A DNA stretch of 64,000 nucleotides from Limnanthes douglasii subsp. nivea (taxonomy: Eukaryota > Streptophyta > Magnoliopsida > Brassicales > Limnanthaceae), in assembly GCA_036936605.1 (NCBI GenBank), contig JAUPFV010000004.1, positions 286,730,009 to 286,794,008 on the forward strand, given 5' to 3'. A program made the translations under genes and the position numbers. How positions within the stretch are numbered: the first letter of the stretch is position 1; each line of letters begins with the position of its first letter. The notes beneath the pieces are model-generated. The model saw only the letters and a list, made by a program, of their open reading frames with translations, did no database searches and was not told the origin of the DNA. Of the stretch, positions 32,311 through 44,200 are shown piece by piece.

Positions 32311-33661
32311 GGGCCATAGTAGTATGTAACTGAATTTTGAATTTTACATTAATAATGATTGGACTTTTACCAAATTTTTCTACCATACCGATGTCTGACC
32401 AAACTACACCAATTTTTTACCGTTTGTTTTGTATGATAAGGTGATTTTAACTTTTCATATCGTGTCGATTATTTTTATATAAGATATTAGTATGCAATAT
32501 CAATCGTGCAGTAGTATTGTCTTGTTTCAGTTTATAACTATAAAACTACTTTTTAAAATAATTATCTTCTCTATAAGTTGGGTTTAGACTTCAGAATAAA
32601 AAAATAGAACGCGTGAATGTTATGATGTTCATTAATAAAAAAAATAAATACTTCTGATACAAAACAAATTTTGTATGAGAATAAAAATTTATAGAAAATT
32701 ATGGTATTTCTCATTACAATCATTGTAGAAAATCAATTTTGAATCAACAAATTTTAGATCAGTTTAAAATTTAATTCTGCATTGAACTAGAGTGTATAAA
32801 ATTCAATTCCACATATGGTATCGAAGATTTATGAGTCTAGTTTCTAATTTAAAAAATACTATGTTATAATTAGATTTATGGACAAAATTATTTTACGTAA
32901 TAATCATCAAAGCTGTCAAAAAACTATTTTGAATCAAAAGATTTTAAATGAAACTAATATATATATATATATATATATATATTTAGAATTTTAAAAAACA
33001 AATCCATACATAATTTCAAATATATATGAGTCTAATTTATAATAATAAAAAATATATTATATTAAAATAAAATTTATACACAAAATTATCGTATTTCTCA
33101 TAATAGTCGTCAAGAATGTAAAAAACTATTTTGCATCAACATATTTTAGATCAAATTAAAACCATAATTTTGTACTGCTTTAGAGTGTTCGAATTTTAGT
33201 TACATATATAATTTTGACATCTGCGAATCTAGTTTCCAATGAAAAGAAAATTTCTAGACTTGTGATTTTTCTCGTAACAAACCCCACAACTGTCAAACAC
33301 TTATTTTGCATCAAAATATTTAATCTCCAATTGAAATTTAATTATCCTACGATTTTAGAATGTTTAAAATTTAATTTCATATACGGTTGCGAAGTTCATT
33401 GAATCTATTTACACCAAAAATATCATACAAAAAAACTTATAAACAAAGTTATCGTATTTATTGTAACATATGTCAAAACTGTCGAAAACCAATTATGCAT
33501 CAACAAAATTTAGATCAAATAGAATATGATTATGCCCTTACTTAATTTTTTTAACATTTAACTCTCTATATATATATACATATAATATTTAAAGATTTGG
33601 AAGTTTAATTTATAGAAAAAATTACCACTAAATACACACGCATCCTTATTACCAACTACTA
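32311..33661. other. AT-rich intergenic DNA
   Basis: No gene seen. It has an AT microsatellite at about 32955-32983 and several diverged repeats of a block containing AAAAACTATTTTGAATCAA (about 32735, 32920, 33120, 33300 and 33485), spaced about 180-190 bp apart. This looks like an old higher-order tandem array. Confidence 0.5.
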
Positions 33662-34060
33662 TGTTGTGAATGACTCGAATAGTGGCTTGACAATGTATTG
33701 TGTCCGATAGTACAGTTTTGTGTCTTGACAGTGTACCGTGCTCGGCGATACAATTTTGTATCATTAATAGTAAGTTGTAATGGATGGTTTTCTCATTACA
33801 TTTGTGTATATGAGCCCATTAAACCCATTGTGTAGTAAGTCTATTTATTCCCTATAAATAGACTACTAGGACTACATAAAAAAATCTAAAATTTGTAACC
33901 CTTTTCTATCATAGTGAAACACTTTTCTCTGGCGGCGCCCGTGGACGTAGACAATTGTCAAACCACGTTAAATATTTTGTTCTATCTTTACTGTTATTTG
34001 TTTCATTTGTGTTCTGTGCTTGAGCCATTTTGTGATGAATTGCATAGTGATTTAATAAAA
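33662..34060 (+). repeat. copia-2 5' LTR with TATA box
   Basis: Has CCTATAAATA at 33851-33860 as the promoter core. It carries a stretch of about 36-40 bp with GTGGACGTAGACAATTGTCA, absent from the 3' LTR. The rest aligns with 38213-38581 with numerous substitutions. Confidence 0.9.
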
Positions 34061-34116
34061 AAATTGGTATGAGAGTCACGTGGTGAAATTAGGGCTTTTG
34101 CAATTAGGGTTTCACA

Positions 34117-34850
34117 ATGACGTTTACAGCAACAAAATACATGATTGAAAAATTTGATGGAGGATCCAGCTTTGCGTTGTAGAAAATTAAACTGAAATCT
34201 TCATTGGTACTGCAAAGGCTGTGGAAGGTTGTGGAGAATAAGTTACCAGAAGAGATGAAAGAAGAGGAGAAACAAGATCTTCAAGAAAGGGTTTTGTGCT
34301 GGATTTTAATGAGTGTGAAAGACAATGTGCTTTGCGAGATTATTGGTGAGAGGACTGCTGCTTAAGCATGGAAGAAGCTAGGAGATCTTTACTCAAAGAA
34401 ATCAGTAGTAAACCGATTATACCTGAAGAAGAGTTTGTAAGATTTCAGATTGAAAGAAGGTATGTCCGTAATCGAGAACTTAGATACTTTTAAATCAATT
34501 ATAATGGACTTGGAGAACATAGATATCAATATTGAGGATGATGATCAAGCTTTGTTTGTATTGATATCGTTACCAGCTCCCTATGAAAACTTCGTAGACA
34601 CCATTATGTATGTAAGGATAAGTTATCGCTAGCATATGTCAAATGGGCACTGAAATCAAAGGAGATGAGACAGTTGTAGCCAGACAATCAAGTTGAAGGG
34701 GAAGGTCTTATGACTAGGGGAAGATCTGGAAGCAAAGCGAGTTCTTTAAGAAGGAAGAACTGGAGGTCCAAGTCAAACGTAAAGCACTCAAACTGTTATG
34801 AATGCGGTGAGCAGGGTCATTATAGGAGAGATTGTCCTAAAACTGAATGG
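34117..34850 (+). pseudogene. copia-2 gag
   Basis: ATG at 34117 (MTFTATKYMIEKFDGG). The UBN2-type gag body shows LYSKKSVVNRLYLKK and MSVIENLDTFKSIIMDLE. A CX2CX4HX4C zinc knuckle (CYECGEQGHYRRDC) is encoded at 34794-34835. Early stops include a TAG at the FAL-KIKL position where Trp is usual. Several frames are needed to read through. It would encode the particle protein. Confidence 0.88.
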
Positions 34851-34859
34851 TAAGAAGGG

Positions 34860-37800
34860 AAATCAAAAGGAAAATAGAATAAACATTGTTGAAGGTGTGA
34901 ACGAGTCCGGCGATAGTGAAAACAGTGGTAGAGGAGATGTATTATCCGTGAGTTCAGATTATGGGAAAAATTCTTGGGTACTCGATACTGGCGCTACATA
35001 TAACATGTGTCAGTTCAAGCAGTGGTTCGATACATACAAGCCAATGTATGGAACTGTCTATTTAGGGAACAATCATTCGTTGACTGCTGGTGGTATTGGT
35101 AATGTCAGAATCAGAATGTTTGACGGGGTTTTTAGAATCTTGACGTGCTGGCAGGTTCGTGGGTTAAAGAGAAACCTGATTTCTCTTGGGAATCTAGACT
35201 CTCGGGCTTACAAGTACCGTGCAGAAGATGGTGTAATCAAATGGACAAAAGACTCAATGGTATGCATGAGGACGGTTTGCAGAAGGGTCTTTACATTCTC
35301 TAGAGGAGTGTTGTTATGGGCGACTTTACAGTAGCATCATCCGGGAGTATAGCCAAAGTAGGCAGGATCAAAATAGGTTGTGGTATTGGCGTCTTGGTCA
35401 CATGAGTGACAGAGGATTAGCTGTTTTGGGAAAGAAAGATTTGTTGAAAGGGTATAAGAAGAATCATTGGGGTTTTTTGAGCATCGTGTGTTTGGTAAAC
35501 AAACTAGAGTCAAATTTAGCAAATCGGTTGTAAGAAAGACTAAAGGGACAGTGGACTACATCCGCTCAGATATTTGGGGTCCAAACAGAATTTCATCGAA
35601 GAGCGGAGCCAGATACTACATGAGTTTGATTGGTGATTATTCAAGGATGGTGTGGGTTTACTTTCTAAAAATGAAAGATGAGGCATATTCAACCTTTGTC
35701 AAATAGAAGACGATGATTGAGAAGCAAACATGAAGAAAAATCAAACATCTTAGGATAGATAATGGGTTAGAATATTGCAGTCGTGAGTTCAACGAGTTCT
35801 GCGAAGCTGAGGGAATAGTTCATCATCTCACTTGTTCTAGAACACCACAACATTATAGAGTCGCAGAAAGAATGAACATAACACTTTGTGACAAGGCACG
35901 AAGTATGCTCTCGCATTCCGGTGTGGGAAATGATTTTTGAGCTAAAGACATCAATACAGCATGTTACTTGGTGAATCGGTCTCCATCAATGGCTATTGAT
36001 TGTAAAAATCCTTTTGATATTTTGTCTGGATTGTCGCCTGATTACAAACATTTGAGGGTGTTCGGTTGTCCTGCGTATGCTCATGTAAGAGATGGTAAGC
36101 TAGATTCGAGGGAAAAGAGGTGTATATTTCTAGTATATGATACTGGAGTGAAGAGATATAGGTAATGGTGTACCTCTCCAAAGTCTCCAGGTTTTCTCAT
36201 CAGTAGGGACGTTACTTTAATGAGTTTGCTTCGATAGACAGTCAGAAGGAAGTATGAGAAATGGTCGAATCAGGATCGATTGTGAGTAAACAGGTAGAGC
36301 TTGAAGGAGAATCAGTTCCTAACAGGTCCAATAATTCAAGTGGTTCTAAGGTGGATCCAGAATCAGGAGGTGAAGCGTCAGCATCGGATGATAGTGACGA
36401 TGATGCGCCCAAACTAGAACAACAACCTTATAGCATAGAATTGGGCAGAGAAAGAAGAGATATTAGACTTCCAAAAAAGTATGTGAATCTAGTTGCATAT
36501 GCTCTGTCAATTACAGAAGAAGTTGAGATGCAATAACCTAATAGCTACAAAGAAGCTATAGCGAGTTCAGAGGCAGATCGATGGATTGGTGCTATGGAGG
36601 AAGAGATTGAATCTCTTCATAAGAATCAAACATGGAAGCTGTTGACTTGCCTAAAGGACAGAAGATAGTAGGCAGTAAATGGGTGTTCAAGAAAAAGGAC
36701 GATAATCCAGGGGTTGAGGCATCTCGATTCAAGGCAAGACTGGTCGCTAAGGGTTTTACTCAAAGGGAAGGAATCTACTTCAATGAAGTGTTTTCTCCAG
36801 TGGTGAAGCATAGTTCGATTCGAGTTTTGTTAGCCATAGTAGTTTTGCAAGATTTAGGGCTTGAGCAGTTGGATGTGAAGACTGCGTTTCTACATGGTGA
36901 TTTGGAGGAGCAAATCTACATGAGACAACCAGAGGGATTTATCGAACCTAATATAGAGGAAAAAGTTTGTTTGCTGAAAAAGTCATTGTATGGTTTGAAA
37001 CAATCAAGCCAGACAATAGTACAAACGTTTTGATACATTCATGGTGTCAAAAGGGTTCACGAGGAGTTCATATGAAAGTTGTGTTTATCATCAAAAGATA
37101 TCGGATGATTCTTACGTTTACTTGTTGTTTTATGTGGATGATATTCTTATTGCTGCTTGTAGTATGTCACACATTGTTCAGATAAAGAAGCAGCTTAGTG
37201 CTGAGTTTGAGATGAAGGATCTCGGTAGAGCAAAGAAAATTCTTGGTATGGAGATTATCAGGAACAGAAGTGTGGGATCATTACACTTGTCTCAACGAAG
37301 CTATATTGATAAAGTGTTACACCGATTCAACATGTTTGATGCTAAGACAGTTAACATTCCGTTTGCTACTCATTTCAAGCTGTCTGCAGTAGGAGCGGCC
37401 AATGACAATGATGAGTTGGAACAAATGTCGAAGGTTTCATATGCACGTGCAGTTTGTACTATTGTGTATGCTATCGTATGCACACGTCCTGATATTTCAC
37501 ACATGGTTAGTGTAGTTAGCGGGTACATGGGATGTCCTGGGAAAGAACACTAACAGGCTGTAAAATATATACTTCGGTATCTTAAGACTACTGTGAACGT
37601 TGGCTTTACTTTTAGCAAGACCGATATTGGTGAATCGTTGAATGATGTTGCAGGATCATTGGTTGGTTTTGTTGATTCTGATTTTGCAGGTAATATGGAT
37701 AAAAGGATATCTCTAACAGGATATGTATTTACTCTAGTTGTAAGTGCGATCAGTTGAAAAGCACAGTTGCAAGGTTTTGTAGTTTTGTCTACAACAGAGG

Positions 37801-38126
37801 CAACGTACATGGCGGTAACATAAGAAGTTAAAGAGGCAATATGGTTGCAAGGTTTGGTGGTAGATGTAGGCTTGGATAGGAATACTAAAAAAGTGTTTTC
37901 TGACAGCCAAAGCGCCATACACCTTACAGGGAACCAGATGTACCATGAGCGTACAAAGCACATAGATGTCAGGCATCATTTTATTCGTGACATAATATCA
38001 AAGGGAATTGTTGATGTGAAGAAAGTGTCTACATACGATAATCCAGCAGATATAATGACTAAGACAGTATCAGTTCGAAAGTTTAGGGAGTGCCAAAACT
38101 GGATTGGTGTTCGCAGTATAGAGTGA
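34860..38126 (+). pseudogene. copia-2 pol: protease, integrase, RT, RNase H
   Basis: Protease SWVLDTGATYNMC near 34975; pre-integrase block WRLGHMSDRGLAVLGKKD near 35388; integrase SDIWGP, RIDNGLEY and AERMNITL carry the three acidic residues; later VNRSPSMAIDCKNPF and LRVFGCPAYAHV. RT starts near 36560 ([24 protein letters not shown]), frameshifts near 37015, and continues with YVDDILIAA (37131). RNase H shows VDSDFAGNMDKR, TEATYMAV, SDSQSAIHL and ends at 38126. Stops are frequent, and about six of them replace conserved Trp codons. Confidence 0.92.
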
Positions 38127-38212
38127 ATGCCTTAAGGGGATTTGGTGAGTCAGAAGAAGATAAGTTTTTTTGTTGATAATAAAGAAAGGATATACGCCTC
38201 AAGGGGAAGATT

Positions 38213-38581
38213 TGTTGTAAATGAGTCGAATAGTTCATTGACAATGTACTGTGTCTGGCAGTACAGTTTTGTCTCTATGATAGTGTCATTGTACCTTGAC
38301 AGTGTACCGTGCTCGGCGGTAGATTTTTGTGTCATTCACAATAAGCAGTAATGGATGGTTTTCTCATTAGATCTATGTATATGAGCCCATTAGGCCCATT
38401 GTCTAGTAAGTCTATTTATTCCTATAAATAGACTACTATGGCTACACAAAACACAATCTGAAATCTGTAACCTCTTCTATAATAATGAATAAATCCTCTG
38501 TTCTATATTTGCTGTTATTTGTTTCATTTGTGTTCTGTGCCTGAGCTATTTTGTGATGAATTGCATAGTGATTTAATAACA
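38213..38581 (+). repeat. copia-2 3' LTR
   Basis: 369 bp. TATA box CCTATAAATA at 38421-38430. It lacks the GTGGACGTAG segment of the 5' LTR, so either this copy suffered a deletion or the copies recombined. Confidence 0.9.
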
Positions 38582-39613
38582 TAATACCTAAAAAAAGATA
38601 CTTTGAACAACCACCTTCACCATGCTGAAAAACATAAGTAACCCCTTTTTTTAACTAAATTTCTCTTTCTTAATTTTTATTTTTTATTTTTACTTTAAGA
38701 AGTCTGTATCTTACAAACCGTAGTTCAGAAAAAATAAATCTGAAAGTACCATAGATTCTGTTTTTTTAGACGAACAAAAGCGGATCAATTAAGGATATTT
38801 TTTTGTTCAAAGAACTCTCATGATTGATTTTCAAAGAACTCTCATGATTGATTTTTCAAACAAGTCGCATGATTGATTTTTCAAACAAAAATGACATTGT
38901 TAATTTTTCAACGAACTCGCATGTTTAATTTTTCAAAGAACTCTCATAATGGATTTTTCAAAGAACTCTCATAATGAATTTTTCAAAGAACTCGCATGTT
39001 TAATTTTTTAAATAATTCGTATGGTTCATTTTTCAAACAAAAATAGCATTGTTAATTTTTCAAAGAACTCACATGTTTGATTTTTTAAAGAACTCTCATG
39101 ATTAATTTTTCAAAGAACTCGCATGGTTGATTTTTAAACCAAAATAGCATTGTTAATTTTTCAAAGAATTCACATGTTTAGTTTTTCAAGGAACACGCAT
39201 GTTTAAGTTTTGGAACTCTCATGATTGATTTTTCAAAGGACTCTCATGATTAATTTTTCAAAGAACTCGCATGTTTAATTTTTCAAATAACTCGCATGGT
39301 TGATTTTTCAAACAAAAATAACATTGTTAATTTTTCAAAGAACTTGCATGTTTGATTTTTAAAACAACTCTCGTGATTGATTTTCCAAAGAACTCGCATG
39401 TTACTAGTGAAATTTTATTTTTAAAACAATATCATCAATGGATCTAGTTTTGTTCATCTTAAGAAAAAAAGGCGATGGTACTTTCAGATATTTTTCCGAG
39501 CTCCGGTTGAAAGATATGGACCTTTTAAAAAAATAAAAAATAAATAAATAAATGGTTTAAGAATTATAAGTGATGAGGTGGCTGGTGATGAAGCGCGTGT
39601 ATTTGAGGTATTA
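38582..39613. mobile_element. short inverted-repeat element filled with about 25-bp tandem repeats
   Basis: Ends TAATACCT (38582-38589) and AGGTATTA (39606-39613) are inverted. Inside them, 38690-38790 is the imperfect reverse complement of 39434-39530 (CTGAAAGTACCAT / ATGGTACTTTCAG; GAACAAAAGCGGATC / GATCTAGTTTTGTTC). The middle (about 38811-39400) repeats variants of AAAGAACTCTCATGATTGAT plus TTTTC, roughly 24 times. No ORF. Its right arm is homologous to 30095-30280 next to the hAT relic, so it may be a non-autonomous relative. Superfamily not proven. Confidence 0.7.
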
Positions 39614-40622
39614 TTAAAGAATTAAATAAGCATAAATAACAATTTAGATATTAGATGATGGTAGAGTGTATGAATAGATATTTCTAATACCATTGCTTTA
39701 ATTTCTAATATAATAAATATTATATTATGAAAATAAAAAGTTTAAAAAAAAAATAGGACATTTCCCGTAATAAATGTTGAATCCCTTAAAGAACAAATTT
39801 TATATCAATAATTTTTAAATCAAATTAGAGTATAGTTTTTTACTAATTTAATTGTCACAAAAATTTAACATACCTAATTTAACATGCTTATTCTAAGCTT
39901 ATAAAGCTTAATAATGTATATATAGTATTTTTTTATTTAAATTTAAATTTATATATTTGACCTTTCTTATTTTTAAACTTATTTTTTCATTAATTCCAAT
40001 ACCTATTCCAAACAATAAAATTATTTGTTTTTAATTTATTATATATTTTTCTAATCATGTTTTATTTTTGTTTTACAATAATAAACACTGCCAAACTAAA
40101 AATTGTTATTGATCCAGTCGGATATTTATTCCATCCAGTCCGGATTTAAAATATTTTAGTGCGATAAATTACAGATCAGACCGATAAACAAACCCGATCT
40201 ATTGGACCAAAACCGATCCCGGTCGATACCAAATAATCGATAACAGTAAATATTACTATATAAATTCAACCAAAAAAATCAATAAAAGAACTATTTACAT
40301 GCAACATTTGACAAAGAGAAAAAATTGTTCTAAAACAGAGCGAGAATATTATGTAGCATAGTTATAACATGCAAATTTTCTTGGCATAAAATAATTAACT
40401 CTTGTACCCGAAGTTGTAAAAAAACATAGCACATTGTACAAAATTGCATCAAGAAATCTTCCCGGAGAGGCATAAAATTGCTCTCTTCACAGTCAGGTAA
40501 TGGGGACAGAACAAAATTGACAAAATGTACGATTGTACTAGTTATGGAATTTCATATCAAAAAGCTGAAGGACTCTTAAAAGTCTTGAAGCTGCTGATCA
40601 AGCAGTCTACGGCTGTCTAAAC
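39614..40622. other. intergenic DNA and 3' UTR of the eIF2B delta gene
   Basis: AT-rich with no ORF of note. A CCGAT/CGGTC-rich patch at about 40110-40250 resembles the CGGTTT-rich region at 31260-32310. The last few hundred bases before 40623 are the likely 3' UTR of the minus-strand gene. No clear poly(A) signal is singled out. Confidence 0.5.
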
Positions 40623-43600
40623 CTACAAGTGTTCCTTCCGATATTCTCGCACAATGACCGACACACTAGTGGGTGGAACCTGAAACAGATACAGACCCAT
40701 TATCAAGTTTGCACTTAACACCACATGAATGAACTGGTGTTGCAGGTCATTAGTATAGATGCATTTGGTCTTGAAATTTACCCCATGCAGGGAGGTTCCA
40801 GACATTCAAATCTTATCATATAAACAATGCATTTTATCCTCAAACTTTTAGTCATTCGAAACCCTCAGTAACAGACCCATCTCAAAATATGACCATTTAG
40901 AGCATAAAGTTTTCCCAACTTTTACTCGAAAAACCAAGGCAGGCAAGTGTATTCTGATATCTTACCATGCCATAGTCTGAAATTATCATGGAAACATAAT
41001 CTGAAGGTGTTGCGTCGTAACTGCAAATAGAAAAGTGAGATCTCAGTGGCTACTGCATAATGCAGAATAATAATTTTGTCAGGTGGTTAGCCTTAACATT
41101 AAAGACTTACGTCAGATTTAGAAGTTGCAAATTATCGTTGTCGGCTAAATCATCCAAGACGGTGATATCCTCTCTACTACGAACTTTTGAAATGACATCT
41201 TGATCCCCTACAAGGTATAGAACAGATTTAAAAGCATCTTCAAGATAAAAACGAACACAAAGAGGATAGCTATCTCATATTTGCAGCCAGAAACACGTAC
41301 CAAGCTCATTGAAGCATATCGAATCAAGTTGTACCCTTTCATGGAATTTATATCCTTCACAACACACTAGAACAGGCACATTGAATGCATGTGCAACCAT
41401 AGCAATGCAAGCAGTGCCAACCCTCGAGTAAACTGTTCCATTTGACAAGACCGATGAGGCACCTAGAAAAACCCGAGTGACTTCATGCATGATGTAGGAA
41501 ATAGCATTTAAATGAGCATATGTACAGTTAAGTCCCTTTGTCACCAATCTACGAAGGAGTAGTTGCCCTTCAAGCTTCGGGCGAGCATCTACCACCACAA
41601 CACGAAACTGTTTGCCAAGCTCATGGGCATGCACTAGTATCATCTCAACAGCAGTAGATGACCCGTATGTCAGAAGAACATCACCGTCTCTTATTTTTGT
41701 GACAGCGTGTTTGACTATCACTTTGTCTGCGAGTATGATCTTTTCAGTTATGAAGCTGTCTATATCCGACTGAAGAATTGCTTTTGCTTCTGATTCAGAC
41801 TGAGTCAAAGACAACCTGGCAATTTTATCTTTTAGAAACCTGATCGCATTTCCCATGCTTACTGAAAGGGGACGACACTCTATTAAAAAAGAAACGTAAC
41901 TACTAATTTTAGCAGTTAAATCTCTGATAAGAATTTTCTCAGGTGGTGTTGAGTAATCATTTATGACCTCCCGGAATGCCTGAAGCATTGCGATACAGCG
42001 AGCATTCCCACCAGATATATCTCCAGATAAGTATTGTAAACCAACCTAGAAAAAACATCCACAAAAGAAGCCAAAACTAAATTTTTAGTATTCATGGCTG
42101 AGAGACTACTAACCCAACTTAAACTATAAACCACCCTATAAAGTTCCTTATTCTGTAACTAAGAATCTTTATAAATCAACGGCTGCCAAAACCCAATATC
42201 ATGCTGTGTCGGACAAATATAAGCCAATGTTCTAAAAGCCATGAGGCAGGTCAGCTGTGGTTCGGTACCACCTCAGGATTAATAGGTGTGGCGGTGATCG
42301 AACGGAAATAAAGTGGAAATAGAGACTTTTTTTTAATTAGTGCGATATATTTCTAATATTTCTAAAACTCAAAACATATATAAAATCGAGCAGAATTCAG
42401 CTAGATAGAACTTCTGTTTTGAAATAATAAAAAGAACCAAAAACCTATTTTTCCCCGCTTTGACCCATTTTCTGCCTCAAATAGTTAACCCGCCTTACAT
42501 CGTATCAACCTCTTTTTCATACATATACAAGATAATCGTAAAGGTCTTACTTAAAGGTCTCTTAGGCCGCTGCTTCGATCTACTTTTAGAACACTATTAT
42601 AGCTGAATTGACACTACCTCAACTATCTACTAATTATGCTTGCATTACGATCGAGTATTATTAGAAAATTCATAAAAAGTACCTTGTAAACTGCAGGATG
42701 CATAGGATCGAGTTGGAAAAACTTCGACTCCAGATCAGGAAGCTGAGTTCCATGTTCATACTGAGGCAAATGCCTGAATAGCTCAACTCTATTCTTTGCT
42801 TCTGTTTGCTTAACCACTGCACGCCTTTTTGCCTTCTCAACCCGGCTTTTATCATCATACTGCATCCGTGGATGAGGGGCATCTTTCTTTCGATCTTTCT
42901 CCGGTGGTTTCTCAACTCCCTTTTTTTCAGAAGCTCCAGTGGTAGCATTGTCATTCTTCTGTGTAGAAGACTTGGAGGCCTTAGCAGGTTTATGTGCCGC
43001 AGTGGCAGAAGCAGCAGGTGCTTTAGTAGTTATTTCAGCTACCCAAACAAGTTAAATGAAAAAAAAAACATCAACTATGAGTGATGACAGAAAAAGTAGG
43101 AAAGGCACAAAACCAAAAAAAGTAACATAAAATTGGGGCCCTTTACACACCTTTGGCCGCAGCTTTTGCAGCTCTTTGAGCTTCTTGAATAGCACGGCGT
43201 TCAGCTTTGGTGGTTTTCTCCTTCAATGGCTTTGAATTTACAGGTCGGTCATTCTGTGACTCAACTCGACTGGTCTTATCTGTTATCAATATTTCATATC
43301 CATTACTACATCGATCATTGCAGAAATGATTAATTCAAGGCCAAACTACAAAACACTATCTCTAGCAGCATTGAACTTTATATCCAGACTACTAAAAATC
43401 AGCCAGCAAACACCAACGATGATCACCTAACACTATTTTGATCAATAAAGAAAAACGCTATTTTGAAGGAGGAGGCCATACCAGAAATACCAGGCGGTAG
43501 ATTGACTACGGAAACTGTAGTCAGTTCACTAGCAGGGACGCTGCAGGCTTTAGCCCCAACCGAATCAAGCCCTAAACCATCAAACGTCGAAGGAGCCATC

Positions 43601-43956
43601 CCGGCCCACCGTCCAACCGACTTCAAACTGCCTCTGGACGCGGGACCGGGAGATGAGACGCCTGCGGCGGCGGAATCATCAGGAAAATCACGGCTGGCGA
43701 AGGAAATCGACGTCGGAGAAGCGGCAACCGGACGGGCGAAAGCGTCGGAGGTGTTGGGACGAGGCGGAGGAATCATGACGGGAGAGATAGAGTTATACAG
43801 CGGAGAGCCGGCGGTGACCGGAGCTATAGCCTGGGAGGTGGAGGAGATCGGGTCGGGTTGAGAGACCGGAGACGGTGGACCCAGTTGAGAGGTGAAAAAC
43901 CCGACTTGCCGGATTTTGGGGTCTATAATGGAGCGAGGGATTCGACGAGAGTCCAT
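40623..43956 (-). CDS. EIF2B4: translation initiation factor eIF2B, delta subunit (7 coding exons)
   Basis: Exons (minus): 43482-43956, 43151-43279, 42683-43038, 41301-42045, 41111-41207, 40966-41020, 40623-40679. All introns are GT-AG, the phases agree, and the 1914-nt CDS encodes 637 residues from ATG (MDSRRIPRSI) to TAG. Residues 1-160 are Pro/Ser/Ala-rich and look disordered; 160-300 are Lys/Ala-rich. The conserved eIF2B alpha/beta/delta fold begins near 315 (HPAVYKVGLQYLSGDISGGN), with GDVLLTYGSS near 445, VVVDARPKLEG near 472, SVLSNGTVYSRVGTA near 520 and YKFHERVQLDSI near 553, ending VPPTSVSVIVREYRKEHL. The protein is a regulatory subunit of the eIF2B decamer, the cytosolic GDP-GTP exchange factor of eIF2. 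The sequence shows no defect. Confidence 0.95.
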
Positions 43957-44200
43957 TTCTTAGGGTTTTGGGAGTGTTTGGCTGCTCAGAAAATGTCGAT
44001 TGATATTCTTGGATCGGGACGATTGGAGTGATAAATTGAAGAGTGGTGAAACGGTTTGGACGTTTCTTGTTTTTTTCTTTCAAGAGTGAGAGAGTGTCAA
44101 GTTAAGTGAGCTCCAAAGACTTATAGTACTAAACACCACCAAATAAGAAAAAACAACCAAACAAACAAACATCCATAAACATAATGTTAAGGTTTCTTAT
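43957..44200 (-). promoter_or_regulatory. eIF2B delta 5' leader and proximal promoter (approximate)
   Basis: On the minus strand, a weak TATA-like ACTATAAG at about 44122-44129 and a CT-rich stretch (CACTCTCTCACTC, about 44084-44096) lie 130-175 bases upstream of the ATG, as in many plant leaders. There is no in-frame upstream ATG near the start. The start context is AAGAAATGG, which is favourable. The transcription start is not determined. Confidence 0.45.

Larger units (their letters stand above)
33662..38581 (+). mobile_element. Ty1/copia LTR retrotransposon, full length but inactive (copia-2)
   Basis: LTRs at 33662-34060 and 38213-38581 both begin TGTTGT; the 3' copy ends AACA. Flanks TACTA (33657-33661) and TAATA (38582-38586) are probably a 5-bp target repeat with one change. 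The primer-binding region (34064-34077) reads TTGGTATGAGAGTC, one or two changes from the tRNA-Met site. A purine tract (AAGGGGAAGA) precedes the 3' LTR. Gag, zinc knuckle, protease, integrase, RT and RNase H follow in copia order. The RT wording ([27 protein letters not shown]) resembles Tork-type elements. Many stops and at least one frameshift make it inactive. Confidence 0.93.

Noticed and set aside
38811..39400. CRISPR-like array
   Set aside because: Units are contiguous, variable and without spacers, and the DNA is plant nuclear.
43793..44083. Upstream overlapping frame ahead of the eIF2B delta start
   Set aside because: It begins with TTG, not ATG, so it is not a credible upstream ORF regulating translation.
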